This document shows, in pieces, positions 37,438-46,039 of a DNA stretch of 64,000 bases; within the stretch, counting starts at the first letter, position 1, and every line of letters starts with the position of its first letter. Origin of the DNA: Caenispirillum salinarum AK4. GTDB lineage: Bacteria; Pseudomonadota; Alphaproteobacteria; Rhodospirillales; Rhodospirillaceae. The stretch lies in contig NZ_ANHY01000006.1 of assembly GCF_000315795.1 (NCBI RefSeq), positions 341,111 through 405,110 of the forward strand, given 5' to 3'. A program made the translations under genes and the position numbers. The notes beneath the pieces were generated by a model. The model made no database searches. It was not told the DNA's origin and saw only the letters and a list, made by a program, of their open reading frames with translations.

Positions 37438-38516
37438 ACCTGCCGCCCCCAGCGCTTCACGTACGGCCCCCAGTGCCGCGCCACCAGCGAGGCCGTCTCC
37501 GGGTCCTCGCGGTAGGTGTTCTTGCGGTAGCCTGATACGTCGTCCAGGTAGGCCGAGAACCGGGGCGCGGCGGCCTGCCACCCGTTGAGGCCAAGCTGCC
37601 CGTAAACCCGCTCAAGCTCGGCCATGGGCTGCTGCTCGAAGGTCTCGAAGCCGATCTCGGCGTAGCGCTCCGCCGGCAGGTCGGCGACATCGGCCAGCAT
37701 GCGCTCCATCATGCGGCCGTAGGTGTCCAGCACCACCGCATCCACGTCCACATGATCGTAAGACTGCAACGCCATGGGCGGAAACAGCTTGTGATAGAAG
37801 TTACGCATGCTTTCAAAGATGCGGACGGGGTCGCGGTGGACGTGGATGAAGCGGGCCTCTGGGAACATCTCCCGCAGCAGCGCCACCCGCGCCGTGTAGA
37901 CCGGGTTCTTGATGAGCAGCGGCTTGCCGCCCGACTCGATGGTCAGCTTGCGGCACAGCAGCAGGAACCGCTCCTTCCACAACGCCAGCTCCCGCTCCGA
38001 TACGCCGTCGAGAAAGACCGCCTTGTCGAATTGTTCCTGGAAGCGGCCGGGGAAGTACAGCGCGTGGTAGTAGGACAGCGGCTGCATGTTCGCCAGCGCG
38101 ATCTCGTCCTCCTGCGGGCTGTCGGGCGTGACGGCCACGTTGTCGATGTAGCGGCCCTGCGGCAGCTGGCGCTCCAGCATGGGGCGGATCATGGGCACCA
38201 GCGTCAGCATCTCCCACGGCATCCCCGTCGGCAGCGGCGCCAGGTATCCGAACTGCGGATCGCGGCTGAGCACGTTGTAGAGGTGCGTCGTGCCGCTGCG
38301 CCAGTGCCCCAGGATGAACACCGGCGGGGGCAGGTCCGCCGGCATGTCCTTCAGCCGCCGTGCCGTCACCATGCGCTCGGCCAGGGTGAAGGGCATCCGC
38401 CCCAGCACCGACCCCAGAATGCCGGCCACCTGCCCCCAATGCCGCGGCGAGGCCCCGCCGTTGCGCGCAAGGACCGTCATCAGGGTGCCCAGGTTGCTGC
38501 CGCTCAAAGGGTGCAT
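37425..38516 (-). CDS. Sulfotransferase family protein
   Basis: A 363-residue cytoplasmic PAPS-dependent sulfotransferase. The 5'-phosphosulfate loop is FILGHWRSGTTHLYNVLSRD (about residues 65-84), and the 3'-phosphate site is FIHVHRDPVRIFESMRNFYH (about 220). It resembles the branch acting on lipids and small molecules. An ATG at 38586-38588 would add 24 Arg/Ser-rich residues and leave 29 bp to the divergent hpnA-like gene, so the ATG at 38514-38516 is preferred. It is flanked on both sides by hopanoid-associated genes, which suggests, but does not prove, a hopanoid or related polar-lipid acceptor. Confidence 0.85.
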   Translation of the reverse strand: MHPLSGSNLGTLMTVLARNGGASPRHWGQVAGILGSVLGRMPFTLAERMVTARRLKDMPADLPPPVFILGHWRSGTTHLYNVLSRDPQFGYLAPLPTGMPWEMLTLVPMIRPMLERQLPQGRYIDNVAVTPDSPQEDEIALANMQPLSYYHALYFPGRFQEQFDKAVFLDGVSERELALWKERFLLLCRKLTIESGGKPLLIKNPVYTARVALLREMFPEARFIHVHRDPVRIFESMRNFYHKLFPPMALQSYDHVDVDAVVLDTYGRMMERMLADVADLPAERYAEIGFETFEQQPMAELERVYGQLGLNGWQAAAPRFSAYLDDVSGYRKNTYREDPETASLVARHWGPYVKRWGRQVQRA

Positions 38517-38617
38517 GGAAAAGGATCGCTCCGTTGCCGTGGTGGACGAAGGGCGCCGCCGCCGGGCATCATCGGCGGACCTGCGCATTTGACCACACCA
38601 AGGCTCCGGGTTGAACC

Positions 38618-39619
38618 ATGGTACGCCCTCTGAACCTCGTCACCGGCGGCGCCGGCTTCCTCGGCCGCCACATCGTGCGGCAACTGGCCGAGGCCGGCGA
38701 GCCGGTCCGTGTGCTCGACCCCGCCTGCGGCCGCGTCGCCTGGCCGCAGGGGGTGGAGCCGGTGGAGACCTCCGTGCTCGACCCCGACGGGCTGGCCGCC
38801 GCCATGAAGGGCATGGAGACGGTCTACCACCTGGCGGCCGTGCCGCATCTGTGGGCCGACGACCCGCGCGTGTTCGAACAGGTCAACCTGGACGGCACCC
38901 GCGCGGTCCTCGCGGCCTGCAGGCAGGCCGGGGTGAAGCGGGTGGTCGTGACCTCGTCGGCCGTGGTGCTGGTGGGCCACGGCACCGCCTGGACCGGCAG
39001 TCCCATCACCGAGGACACGCCCCGCCCGCCGCTGGACGCCATGGTGGGAGACTATGCGCGCTCCAAATGTTCGGCGGAGCGCGAGGCAAGGGCGGCGGCG
39101 GCGGAGGGGTTGCCGGTGGTGGTCACCTACCCCACCGTCCCCATCGGCGCCGGCGACGAGTCCGAAACGCCGCCGACGCGTATGCTCCTGGACTTCCTGA
39201 AAGGCCGGACGCCCGCCTATCTGCAATGCCGCATGAACATCGGCGGCGCCGCCGACATGGCGCGCGGGCACATCCTGGCCGCCCGGCACGGCGCGGACGG
39301 CGCGGGCTACATCCTGGGCGGCGAGAACCTGTGGATGAGCGACCTTCTGGCACACCTGGAGGCCATATCAGGCCGCACCATGCCGCGCCGGCGGGTGCCC
39401 TACCCGCTCGCTCTGGCGGCGGCGAACGTCCAGGAGTGGTGGGCCGACACCGTCACCCATCGCCCGCCCCAGGCGCCGGTGGCGGGGGTGAAGCTGGCAG
39501 GGCTGCCCATGTGGTTCGACAGCGGCAAGGCGCGCCGCGACCTCGGCTGGCAGCCCGCCCCCCTGCATGACGCGCTGGCCGACGCCGTGCGGTGGATGCG
39601 CGAGACGGGGCGGCTGTAA
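38618..39619 (+). CDS. Hopanoid-associated sugar epimerase HpnA-like (NAD-dependent epimerase/dehydratase)
   Basis: A 333-residue extended-SDR protein with the NAD motif TGGAGFLGRHIV and catalytic YARSK (Tyr-X3-Lys). The features that distinguish HpnA are present: VYHLAAVPHLWADDP, VTYPTVPIGAGDESETPPTR and GYILGGENL. HpnA proteins are found in hopanoid gene clusters, where their exact substrate is unsettled. The ATG at 38618 begins MVRPLNLVTGG. It diverges from the sulfotransferase and is followed by a 100 bp gap. Confidence 0.78.
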   Translation: MVRPLNLVTGGAGFLGRHIVRQLAEAGEPVRVLDPACGRVAWPQGVEPVETSVLDPDGLAAAMKGMETVYHLAAVPHLWADDPRVFEQVNLDGTRAVLAACRQAGVKRVVVTSSAVVLVGHGTAWTGSPITEDTPRPPLDAMVGDYARSKCSAEREARAAAAEGLPVVVTYPTVPIGAGDESETPPTRMLLDFLKGRTPAYLQCRMNIGGAADMARGHILAARHGADGAGYILGGENLWMSDLLAHLEAISGRTMPRRRVPYPLALAAANVQEWWADTVTHRPPQAPVAGVKLAGLPMWFDSGKARRDLGWQPAPLHDALADAVRWMRETGRL

Positions 39620-39722
39620 GCGCGTCTCGATCCGCGCCACCACTATTGAGCTAAACCTTTCATGATCAAAACGTGGTAGGAGGGACGGGTAAGGCTTAAC
39701 CACTGGAACAAGCGGAGAAACC

Positions 39723-40553
39723 GTGTCGATGGAGCCAACCGTCATCGAGAGAATGCAGGTGTCCGTGTCGGGAAAGGGCACGCACACCGTTGTTCTTGCA
39801 AACGGTTTCGGGACGACCAAGGCGGTGTGGACGCGCATCCTGCCGTGGCTGGAGCAGCGTTTCCGCGTCGTTCGCTTCGACTGGCCCATCGCGCCCGAGC
39901 ACTACGACCACCTGCGCTACAGCCGCCTGGAGGGCTATGCCGACGACCTGATCCAGGTGATCGGTGCGGTGGATGCGGCGCCCTGCACCCTGATCGCCCA
40001 TTCCATGAGCGGCATGATCGGCATGCTGGCGGGAAAGCTGATCCCGCATTCCTTCGGCCGGATCATCATGATCAATCCGTCGCCGCGCTACATCGACGAC
40101 GGCCCGTACACGGGCGGTTTCAGCGAGGACGAGGTTGCCGGCCTGATCAAGAGCCTGGACGACAATTACATGCAGTGGGTCGAAAATTTCGCGCCCGTCG
40201 TGGTGGGCAGCGAGCCGGGCCACCCCGACGTTGCGGAGTTCGCCCGCGGCCTCGTCGCCATGCGGCCGGACGTGGCCCTGTCCATGGCCATCACCATCTT
40301 CCGCAGCGACTACCGTGACCAGTTGGGCGGCTACCGGGTGCCGACGACCATCGTGCAGTCCACCAACGATCCCGCGGTACCGGTGCAGGTGGGCAAGTAC
40401 CTGCAACGCCAGTGGCCCGACAGCCGCCTCGTGGTCATGGACATGGAAGGCCACCTGCCGCACCTGACACAGGCCGACCGTTTCCTCCAGGTTCTGGAGC
40501 AGACGCTCTGGTGTGCCCCCTCACCGCCCGGCACCGCTAGTCGGACGGCATAG
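39723..40553 (+). CDS. KAI2/RsbQ-like alpha/beta hydrolase
   Basis: A 276-residue hydrolase close to the RsbQ/KAI2/D14 group: VVLANGFGTTKAVWTRILPW, RYSRLEGYADDLIQVI, nucleophile Ser94 in AHSMSG, Asp in STNDPAVPV and His in MEGHLPHLT. In Bacillus, RsbQ works with the PAS phosphatase RsbP in stress signalling; in plants the group perceives butenolides. No RsbP-like partner is adjacent. The GTG at 39723 is well spaced from GCGGAG; an ATG two codons later is the alternative. Its 3' end overlaps the convergent sorB-like gene by 17 bp. Confidence 0.8.
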   Translation: MSMEPTVIERMQVSVSGKGTHTVVLANGFGTTKAVWTRILPWLEQRFRVVRFDWPIAPEHYDHLRYSRLEGYADDLIQVIGAVDAAPCTLIAHSMSGMIGMLAGKLIPHSFGRIIMINPSPRYIDDGPYTGGFSEDEVAGLIKSLDDNYMQWVENFAPVVVGSEPGHPDVAEFARGLVAMRPDVALSMAITIFRSDYRDQLGGYRVPTTIVQSTNDPAVPVQVGKYLQRQWPDSRLVVMDMEGHLPHLTQADRFLQVLEQTLWCAPSPPGTASRTA

Positions 40554-40941
40554 GCGGAGGGGCGGCCCCCATCATGCCGCCGCCTCCCATGCCCATACCC
40601 ATGCCGCCGGTCCCGCCGGCCATGGTGCCGCCGCGATCCTCGGGGAAATGCTCCGCCAGATAATCCAGCACCACGTCGCGGTCTTCCGGCGCCAGTTCGG
40701 GCATGCCCTGTTTTTCCACCATCCAGACCAGCAGCTTGTCCCAGCGGTCGCGGGACATGCCCTGCTGCGTGATGATGCCGGTGGAGTGGCAGGCGGTGCA
40801 GGTATAGAACACCGTCTCCCGGCCCTCGCCCTCCGGCAGGCCGCCGAAATCCTCGTCCTGGGCCTGGGCGGCGGCGGGAAGGAAGCTCCCCGCCGCCGCC
40901 AGGACCACGGCGCCAACCATCGTGTTCAAGCGCCGCGCCAT
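40537..40941 (-). CDS. Cytochrome c subunit of a sulfite dehydrogenase (SorB-like)
   Basis: A 134-residue periplasmic monohaem cytochrome. Signal peptide ends near AAAQAQ. The haem site is CTACH at about residues 48-52; the sixth ligand is probably a Met in the segment VEKQGMPELAPEDRDVVLDY. The tail from about residue 104 is a run of Gly and Met residues ending PPPMPSD, which is unusual and could bind copper or be disordered. It starts 2 bp after the sorA-like gene, so the two make a SorAB-type enzyme passing electrons from sulfite to the respiratory chain. Confidence 0.8.
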   Translation of the reverse strand: MARRLNTMVGAVVLAAAGSFLPAAAQAQDEDFGGLPEGEGRETVFYTCTACHSTGIITQQGMSRDRWDKLLVWMVEKQGMPELAPEDRDVVLDYLAEHFPEDRGGTMAGGTGGMGMGMGGGGMMGAAPPPMPSD

Positions 40942-40943
40942 CC

Positions 40944-42251
40944 TTACGCCTCCACCCGCAGGGCGATGCGGTGCATGGCGTTGTTGAGGTAGCCCTTGGG
41001 GTTCCAGGCGATGGCAAACGGCTGACTGACTCCTTCAGCGTTGGTCGCCCGTGCCCAGACCTCGTAATAGCCCTGGGTCGGAAACGCCATGCGGGCCCGC
41101 CAGCGCTGCCAGCTGTAGGTGTTGGGCGGCGGGTCCAGCTGTGCCGGCACCCAGGTCGCGCCGAAGTCGTTGCTGACGTGCATCTCCTTCACGTCATGGT
41201 CGCCCGACCACGCATGGCCGCGCACCTCCAGCGTGCGGTGGTCGCGCGGCAGGACGATGCCGCTTTCCGGATAGGTGATGAGCGACTTCACCGGCATGGA
41301 CTCGATGATGCGGAAGGCCTCGTTGGGCACGTCCTGGCCGGGTGCCACCGGATACTTGGGCACGCGATAGCTGGTCGGACCCATCTTTTGCCCGTCGTGG
41401 ACCTGGTCGCGCACCCAGATGCGCGTCAGCCACTTCTGCGACACCGACCCCGGCCAGCCCGGCGCCAGGATGCGCAAGGGGGCGCCGTTCATGGGATGCA
41501 GATCGCCGCCGTTCATCTGGAAGGCGATGAGGGTGTGCGGGTCCCAGGCCTTCCAGATGGGCATCCCGCGCGAGACGGCCTCTTTCTCCGGATCGCCGGA
41601 CAAGTGGCTGTCGGCGCCGTAGTGGGCCGTATATTTGGCATTTTCGGTCAGCCCTGCGGCCTGGAGCACATCGCGCAGCCGCACGCCCGTCCACTCGGCA
41701 TTGCCGATGGCGCCATAGGTCCACTGGTTGCCCGAGGCCGGCGGGTTGAAACCGGCGCGGCCGTTGCCGCCGCACTCGTGCTGGAGCTTCAGCGTCACCA
41801 CCTCGAACCGGTTGCGCAGGTCATCGATGGACAGCTCCATCGGGGTGTTGACCTCGCCGTCGATCGTCAGCGTCCATCCGTCCGCGCTGGTGTTCTCCGG
41901 CGGCAGGCCGTTGTTGCGGATGAAATAGCGGTCCGTCGGCGTGACGTCCGGGTCCAGCAGTGGGGCCGGCGTCTCGGCATTGACGGGGCGATCGTTGAGG
42001 ATGCGCAGGCCGCTCTTGCCCTCGATGGTGAAAGGCTTGGTGTCCTCGGCCAGGGCGGCCGGTATCAGCCCGGCCGGATAATTTCGGTGGAAGGGAATGG
42101 CGGCGCCTACCACCGCCCCCATGGCGGCCAGACCGGCGCCCCGCAGGAAGCCGCGCCGCCCTTCATCGGCGACGCGCCCGAAGACAAGCGCATCCGCCCG
42201 CTCCGGATCGTTCTGGTACAGCTCGCAAAGTCCGCGCTCCCGGATCTTCAT
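40944..42251 (-). CDS. Sulfite dehydrogenase molybdenum subunit (SorA / sulfite oxidase family)
   Basis: A 435-residue Tat-exported molybdoenzyme. Signal motif RRGFLRGAGLAAMG near residues 32-45. The Moco-ligating Cys is in LQHECGGNGRAGF, with NGAPLRILAPGW, the substrate-pocket region, and a C-terminal dimerisation domain (about 300-430) containing RGHAWSGDHDVKEMHVS. It oxidises sulfite to sulfate in the periplasm. The cytochrome gene follows directly. Other sulfite-oxidase-fold enzymes are possible, but pairing with a c-type cytochrome supports SorAB. Confidence 0.88.
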   Translation of the reverse strand: MKIRERGLCELYQNDPERADALVFGRVADEGRRGFLRGAGLAAMGAVVGAAIPFHRNYPAGLIPAALAEDTKPFTIEGKSGLRILNDRPVNAETPAPLLDPDVTPTDRYFIRNNGLPPENTSADGWTLTIDGEVNTPMELSIDDLRNRFEVVTLKLQHECGGNGRAGFNPPASGNQWTYGAIGNAEWTGVRLRDVLQAAGLTENAKYTAHYGADSHLSGDPEKEAVSRGMPIWKAWDPHTLIAFQMNGGDLHPMNGAPLRILAPGWPGSVSQKWLTRIWVRDQVHDGQKMGPTSYRVPKYPVAPGQDVPNEAFRIIESMPVKSLITYPESGIVLPRDHRTLEVRGHAWSGDHDVKEMHVSNDFGATWVPAQLDPPPNTYSWQRWRARMAFPTQGYYEVWARATNAEGVSQPFAIAWNPKGYLNNAMHRIALRVEA

Positions 42252-42434
42252 GTGAACGTCCTCCCATGCACGTGATCCTGCCTTGTGCGGTGTGAGCCCC
42301 CGGTGCCGGTCTTCATGCCGACGCTCCTGGGAAGAACGGTCGAAGCGCCCGATTCAATTAAAAATATTTGCAACCTTCCCCACCCGGAACGGATGCAGCG
42401 GGTTTAAGCACTCGTTTTGGGCGATATCTTGGCG

Positions 42435-42440
42435 TAGAAT
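42435..42440 (+). promoter_or_regulatory. Candidate -10 element for the lysozyme-like gene
   Basis: TAGAAT at 42435-42440 lies 43 bp before the ATG, with an AT-rich stretch ATTAAAAATATTT (42357-42369) further upstream. The -35 region (TCGTTT at 17 bp) is weak. Confidence 0.3.
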
Positions 42441-42482
42441 GCCGCCTTGCTTGTACCCCGCAAGGCAAGAGGGGAAGTCGCC

Positions 42483-43322
42483 ATGCAATTCCACGACCTG
42501 GACGACGCGGCCTATGCGGCCATGCGCGATACGGTCATCAAGGTGCTGGAAAACCCGTTCCTTGCCCGCGGTCAGCAGGCGGAACTGTACGGCAACATCT
42601 ACGATGTCCTCGGCAACCCGACGGTCGGCTACGGCTATGATCTGACCCAGCACGACATGGATGCCATCACCCAGTCCCTCACCAAAGCCTTCGACGGGGC
42701 GGGTGAAGACACCATGCTGGCCATGGCGCTGGAAAAGATCGGCGCCTGGAAGGCCGGCAGCCTCTCGGCACGCGACCCGTGCGCGTGGCGGCCCAAAACG
42801 CCCCTTCTGGACGACGCCCGTGCCACACGCCTGCTATCGGAGATGGTGGAGGCCATGTACGAGCCTGCCCTGGACTCCGCCCTTGCCCGCCGTTGTCCCG
42901 GCGTTACCGTGCCGCGCTCACGTGAACGCGCGGCGCTGGTTTCTCTCGTGTTCAACGGCGGTCCCGGCATGGTCGGCCCGGGGCTGGGCGCTGCACTGGC
43001 CGCCGGCAACCGCGCAGAATGCTGGTGGCAGATCCGCTGGGCGTCCAACGGCGGCAACAGCGCGGGCATCGCCACCCGCCGCGCCTACGAGGGCACCCTC
43101 TTCGGCCTCTACGACGATCCCCGCGCCGTCCCGCCCGCAGAGGCGGCACAGGTAGACGCCATGGACAAGGCTCACGCCGACAGGCTCAAGGCACTCAACG
43201 CCCGGTTCGCCGACGCCGCGGCCAGCGCCGACCGCAACTACCCGGAACTGCTCGGCTACCTGCCCGAAGGCCGGGTGCCGACGCTGGACGATGCCCTGGC
43301 CCCGGCGCAGGCGACGGCCTGA
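42483..43322 (+). CDS. Lysozyme-fold (GH24/pesticin-like) protein without signal peptide
   Basis: A 279-residue soluble protein. The segment NPTVGYGYDLTQHDMDAITQ resembles the catalytic-lobe turn of phage lysozymes (x-TIGYG), and the later stretch ALVSLVFNGGPGMVG...WASNGGNSAGIATRRAYEGTLF resembles their C-terminal lobe, where R-R-x-x-E is typical. A Glu that could serve as the general acid is in VLENPFLARG or AELYGN. No signal peptide or membrane helix is seen, and no holin or phage gene is nearby. GGGGAAG precedes the ATG. Function could be cell-wall turnover, a toxin, or a non-enzymatic relic. Confidence 0.6.
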   Translation: MQFHDLDDAAYAAMRDTVIKVLENPFLARGQQAELYGNIYDVLGNPTVGYGYDLTQHDMDAITQSLTKAFDGAGEDTMLAMALEKIGAWKAGSLSARDPCAWRPKTPLLDDARATRLLSEMVEAMYEPALDSALARRCPGVTVPRSRERAALVSLVFNGGPGMVGPGLGAALAAGNRAECWWQIRWASNGGNSAGIATRRAYEGTLFGLYDDPRAVPPAEAAQVDAMDKAHADRLKALNARFADAAASADRNYPELLGYLPEGRVPTLDDALAPAQATA

Positions 43323-43329
43323 GCACCGG

Positions 43330-43911
43330 TCAGGGCACCCAGTCCGCCAGGTGGTCGGCGACGGCCGGCCGGTCCTTGGGGCCGGGCGGATTGACGATGG
43401 TGCCGATCCCGATGAAGCCGACCAGCTCCTCGCCGTCCTCCAGATGGAAGGTGCGGCGGAGAGCCTGCGTCGTGACCTCCGCGCCCGACAGCAGCATGCC
43501 GCCGAACCCCATGGCCTCAGCCGCCAGCAGAATGTTTTCGCAGGCCGCGCCGACGCTCATGGCCTGCTCCTGCACCGGCACCACCGGATGATCGGGCTGC
43601 GGCCGGAAGATGACGACGATGGTTTCCGGCTCCTTGTGGGCCTTCTTGCGCGCGCGTTCGATGGCGACCTCCGACGCCTCGGGCTCCACTTCCAGCTTGG
43701 CGGCGACAAAGGCCTCGGCCAGCGTATCGCGATGCTCGGCCGGCACGCGAAGGAAGCGCCACGGGCGGATGGCGCCGTGGTCGGGCGCGGTCAGCGCGCA
43801 GGCGATCAGCGTGTCGATCTGCGCCGCCGACGGGCCCGGTGGGCCCAACCGGCGCGGGGCAACGGAGGAGCGGGAAAGAATGATGTCTATCAGGCCATTG
43901 TCGGAAGACAT
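43330..43911 (-). CDS. Nitroreductase family protein
   Basis: A 193-residue FMN-dependent oxidoreductase. Seen are the N-terminal RRSSV-like start (ILSRSSVAPRRLG), the substrate/FMN stretch APDHGAIRPWRFLRV, and GAACENILLAAEAMGFGGMLLSG, matching the YdjA/TdsD-like short nitroreductases. It is convergent with the lysozyme-like gene (7 bp apart) and lies 18 bp after the cupin regulator gene in the same direction, so those two may be cotranscribed. Natural substrate unknown. Confidence 0.85.
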   Translation of the reverse strand: MSSDNGLIDIILSRSSVAPRRLGPPGPSAAQIDTLIACALTAPDHGAIRPWRFLRVPAEHRDTLAEAFVAAKLEVEPEASEVAIERARKKAHKEPETIVVIFRPQPDHPVVPVQEQAMSVGAACENILLAAEAMGFGGMLLSGAEVTTQALRRTFHLEDGEELVGFIGIGTIVNPPGPKDRPAVADHLADWVP

Positions 43912-43929
43912 TCAAGCACCTTCTAAAGG

Positions 43930-44484
43930 TCAGAAACTGGGCGGCGTGCAGGCGGAAATCACCCGGCACGGCTCCTCGCCGACGTTGCGGAAGCGGTGCG
44001 GCTGGCGGCTGTCGAACTGGTAGGCGTCGCCGGGACCAAGCGTGCGCACCTGGTCGCCCACCGTCACCTCCAGCCGGCCGGAGATGACCACGGCCGCCTC
44101 CTCGCCCTCGTGGCGCAGCAGGATCTTGCCGGTGTCGGCGCCGGGACCGTAGCGCTCGTCCAGGATCTGCAGCGCCCGGCCCGTCAGGTCCACGCCCACT
44201 TGGCGGTAGCTGATGCCGCCGCGGCCGATCTCCACCAGTTCGTTGGCGGGAAAGAACACCTTCTGCTCGGCGTCCTCGGGCATCTCGAAGGCGAAAAACT
44301 CCGACAGCCCCATGGGAATGCCGTCCAACACCCGCTTCAGGCTGCCGACCGAGGGGTTGATGTTGTTGCTCTCGATCAACGAGACGGTGGCGTTGGTCAC
44401 GCCGGCGCGGCGGGCCAGTTCGCGCTGAGACAGACCATTCTGCTTGCGTACTGCCCGCAACCGCGGGCCGATGTTGAGGGTCAT
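43930..44484 (-). CDS. XRE-family regulator with C-terminal cupin domain (PuuR-like)
   Basis: A 184-residue repressor-type protein: helix-turn-helix (about residues 5-60, LRAVRKQNGLSQRELARRAG and NATVSLIESNNINPSVGSL) plus a cupin sensor (about 110-180, with LRHEGEEAAVVISGRLEV and GDAYQFDSRQPHRFRN). This architecture is that of PuuR, which controls polyamine breakdown. The ATG at 44482-44484 has AAGGG at good spacing; the GTG three codons earlier is too close to it. It diverges from the beta-alanine aminotransferase, its most likely target. Confidence 0.88.
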   Translation of the reverse strand: MTLNIGPRLRAVRKQNGLSQRELARRAGVTNATVSLIESNNINPSVGSLKRVLDGIPMGLSEFFAFEMPEDAEQKVFFPANELVEIGRGGISYRQVGVDLTGRALQILDERYGPGADTGKILLRHEGEEAAVVISGRLEVTVGDQVRTLGPGDAYQFDSRQPHRFRNVGEEPCRVISACTPPSF

Positions 44485-44507
44485 CGCCGGCACCCTTCGT
44501 TAAGCGC

Positions 44508-44523
44508 GTTCACGATCCTGAAC
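44508..44523. promoter_or_regulatory. Inverted repeat between the cupin regulator and aminotransferase genes
   Basis: GTTCA-CGATCC-TGAAC is a perfect 5-bp-armed repeat just upstream of the regulator start; the PuuR operator in E. coli also contains TGAACA. A second repeat, CGGCTT-GTT-AAGCCG (44576-44590), lies closer to the aminotransferase. Both are candidate operators. Confidence 0.35.
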
Positions 44524-44661
44524 ACTGTGCGCTGCGTCATCAGGAATATCAACCACTTAACCATTGGGAAGAAAACGGCTTGTTAAGCCGCGCGTGCAGT
44601 GGGACCGTAGGGTAAAGCCGGGCCGAAACCGGCGGAAAACCAAGCCCTTCAGGAGGTCTTC

Positions 44662-45984
44662 ATGTTGGACGCGCCGTCCCCCAACGATCTTGCTCCGTTC
44701 TGGATGCCGTTCACGGCCAACCGCCAGTTCAAGTCGGCCCCGCGCATGCTGACCGGCGCCAAGGGGATGCACTACACGACCCAGGACGGCCGCCAGGTCA
44801 TCGACGGCACCGCCGGCCTGTGGTGCTGCAACGCCGGCCACGGCGACCCGCGCATCGTCAAGGCGATCCAGGACCAGGCGGCGGAGCTGGATTACGCGCC
44901 GGCCTTCCAGATGGGCCACCCCAAGGCGTTCGAACTGGCCAGCCGCCTCGCCACGATGATGCCGGGCGACCTGGACCACGTGTTCTTCACCAATTCCGGC
45001 TCGGAAAGCGTGGACACCGCGCTCAAGATCGCGCTGGCCTACCACCGCGCCAACGGAGAGGCCAGCCGCACGCGCCTGATCGGTCGCGAGCGCGGATATC
45101 ACGGTGTGGGTTTCGGCGGCATCTCGGTGGGCGGCATCGTCAACAATCGCCGCTTCTTCGGCAGTCTCCTGGCGGGCGTCGACCACATGCGCCACACCCA
45201 CCTGCCCGAGCAGAACGCCTTCTCGCGCGGCCAGCCCGAGCACGGCGCCGAACTGGCCGACGATCTGGAACGGCTGGTGGCCCTGCACGGCGGAGAGACC
45301 ATCGCCGCCGTCATCGTCGAGCCCATGGCCGGATCGACCGGCGTGCTCATGCCGCCCAAGGGCTACCTGGAGCGCCTGCGCGCCATTTGTGACAAGCACG
45401 GCATCCTGCTGATCTTCGACGAGGTCATCACCGGCTTCGGGCGCCTGGGCTCGTCGTTCGCCTGCGAGCATTTCGGCGTACAGCCCGACATCGTGACCAC
45501 CGCCAAGGGCCTGACCAGCGGCACGGTGCCCATGGGCGCGGTGATGGTGCGCAAGCACATCTACGACGCCTTCATGCACGGCCCGGAAACGGCCATCGAG
45601 CTGTTCCACGGCTACACCTATTCCGCGCACCCGCTGGCCTGCAACGCCGCTCTGGCGACGCTGGACGTCTACCGCGACGACCAGCTGTTCGAGCGCAGCG
45701 CCGAGATGGCGCCCTATTGGGAAGAGGCGGTGCACAGCCTGAAGGGCCTGCCGCACGTCATCGACCTGCGCAATATGGGCCTGATCGCCGGCATCGAACT
45801 GGAGCCCATCCCGGGCCAGCCGACCAAGCGCGCCTTCGAGGCGTTCCTCAAGTGTTACGAGAAGGGCGTGATGACCCGCACCACCGGCGACATCATCGCC
45901 CTGTCGCCGCCGCTCATCATTGAAAAGAGCCACATCGACCAGATCTTCGAGACCATCGCGGACGTCCTGAAGACGATCGACTAA
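44662..45984 (+). CDS. Beta-alanine:pyruvate (omega-amino acid) aminotransferase
   Basis: Class-III PLP aminotransferase, 440 residues. FWMPFTANRQFKSAPRML and GTAGLWCCNAGHGDPRIVKA are highly characteristic of the beta-alanine:pyruvate group; the PLP Asp is in LLIFDEVITGFGRLG and the PLP Lys in VTTAKGLTSGTVPMGAV. It would convert beta-alanine plus pyruvate to malonate semialdehyde plus L-alanine. TTCAGGAGGTCTTC gives a strong ribosome site. The next two genes handle both products, which supports the assignment. Confidence 0.92.
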   Translation: MLDAPSPNDLAPFWMPFTANRQFKSAPRMLTGAKGMHYTTQDGRQVIDGTAGLWCCNAGHGDPRIVKAIQDQAAELDYAPAFQMGHPKAFELASRLATMMPGDLDHVFFTNSGSESVDTALKIALAYHRANGEASRTRLIGRERGYHGVGFGGISVGGIVNNRRFFGSLLAGVDHMRHTHLPEQNAFSRGQPEHGAELADDLERLVALHGGETIAAVIVEPMAGSTGVLMPPKGYLERLRAICDKHGILLIFDEVITGFGRLGSSFACEHFGVQPDIVTTAKGLTSGTVPMGAVMVRKHIYDAFMHGPETAIELFHGYTYSAHPLACNAALATLDVYRDDQLFERSAEMAPYWEEAVHSLKGLPHVIDLRNMGLIAGIELEPIPGQPTKRAFEAFLKCYEKGVMTRTTGDIIALSPPLIIEKSHIDQIFETIADVLKTID

Positions 45985-46039
45985 GCGGCTGATACCGTTA
46001 GAGAAATAGAAGTCCCACTCCGTCCCCCAGGAGACAGAA

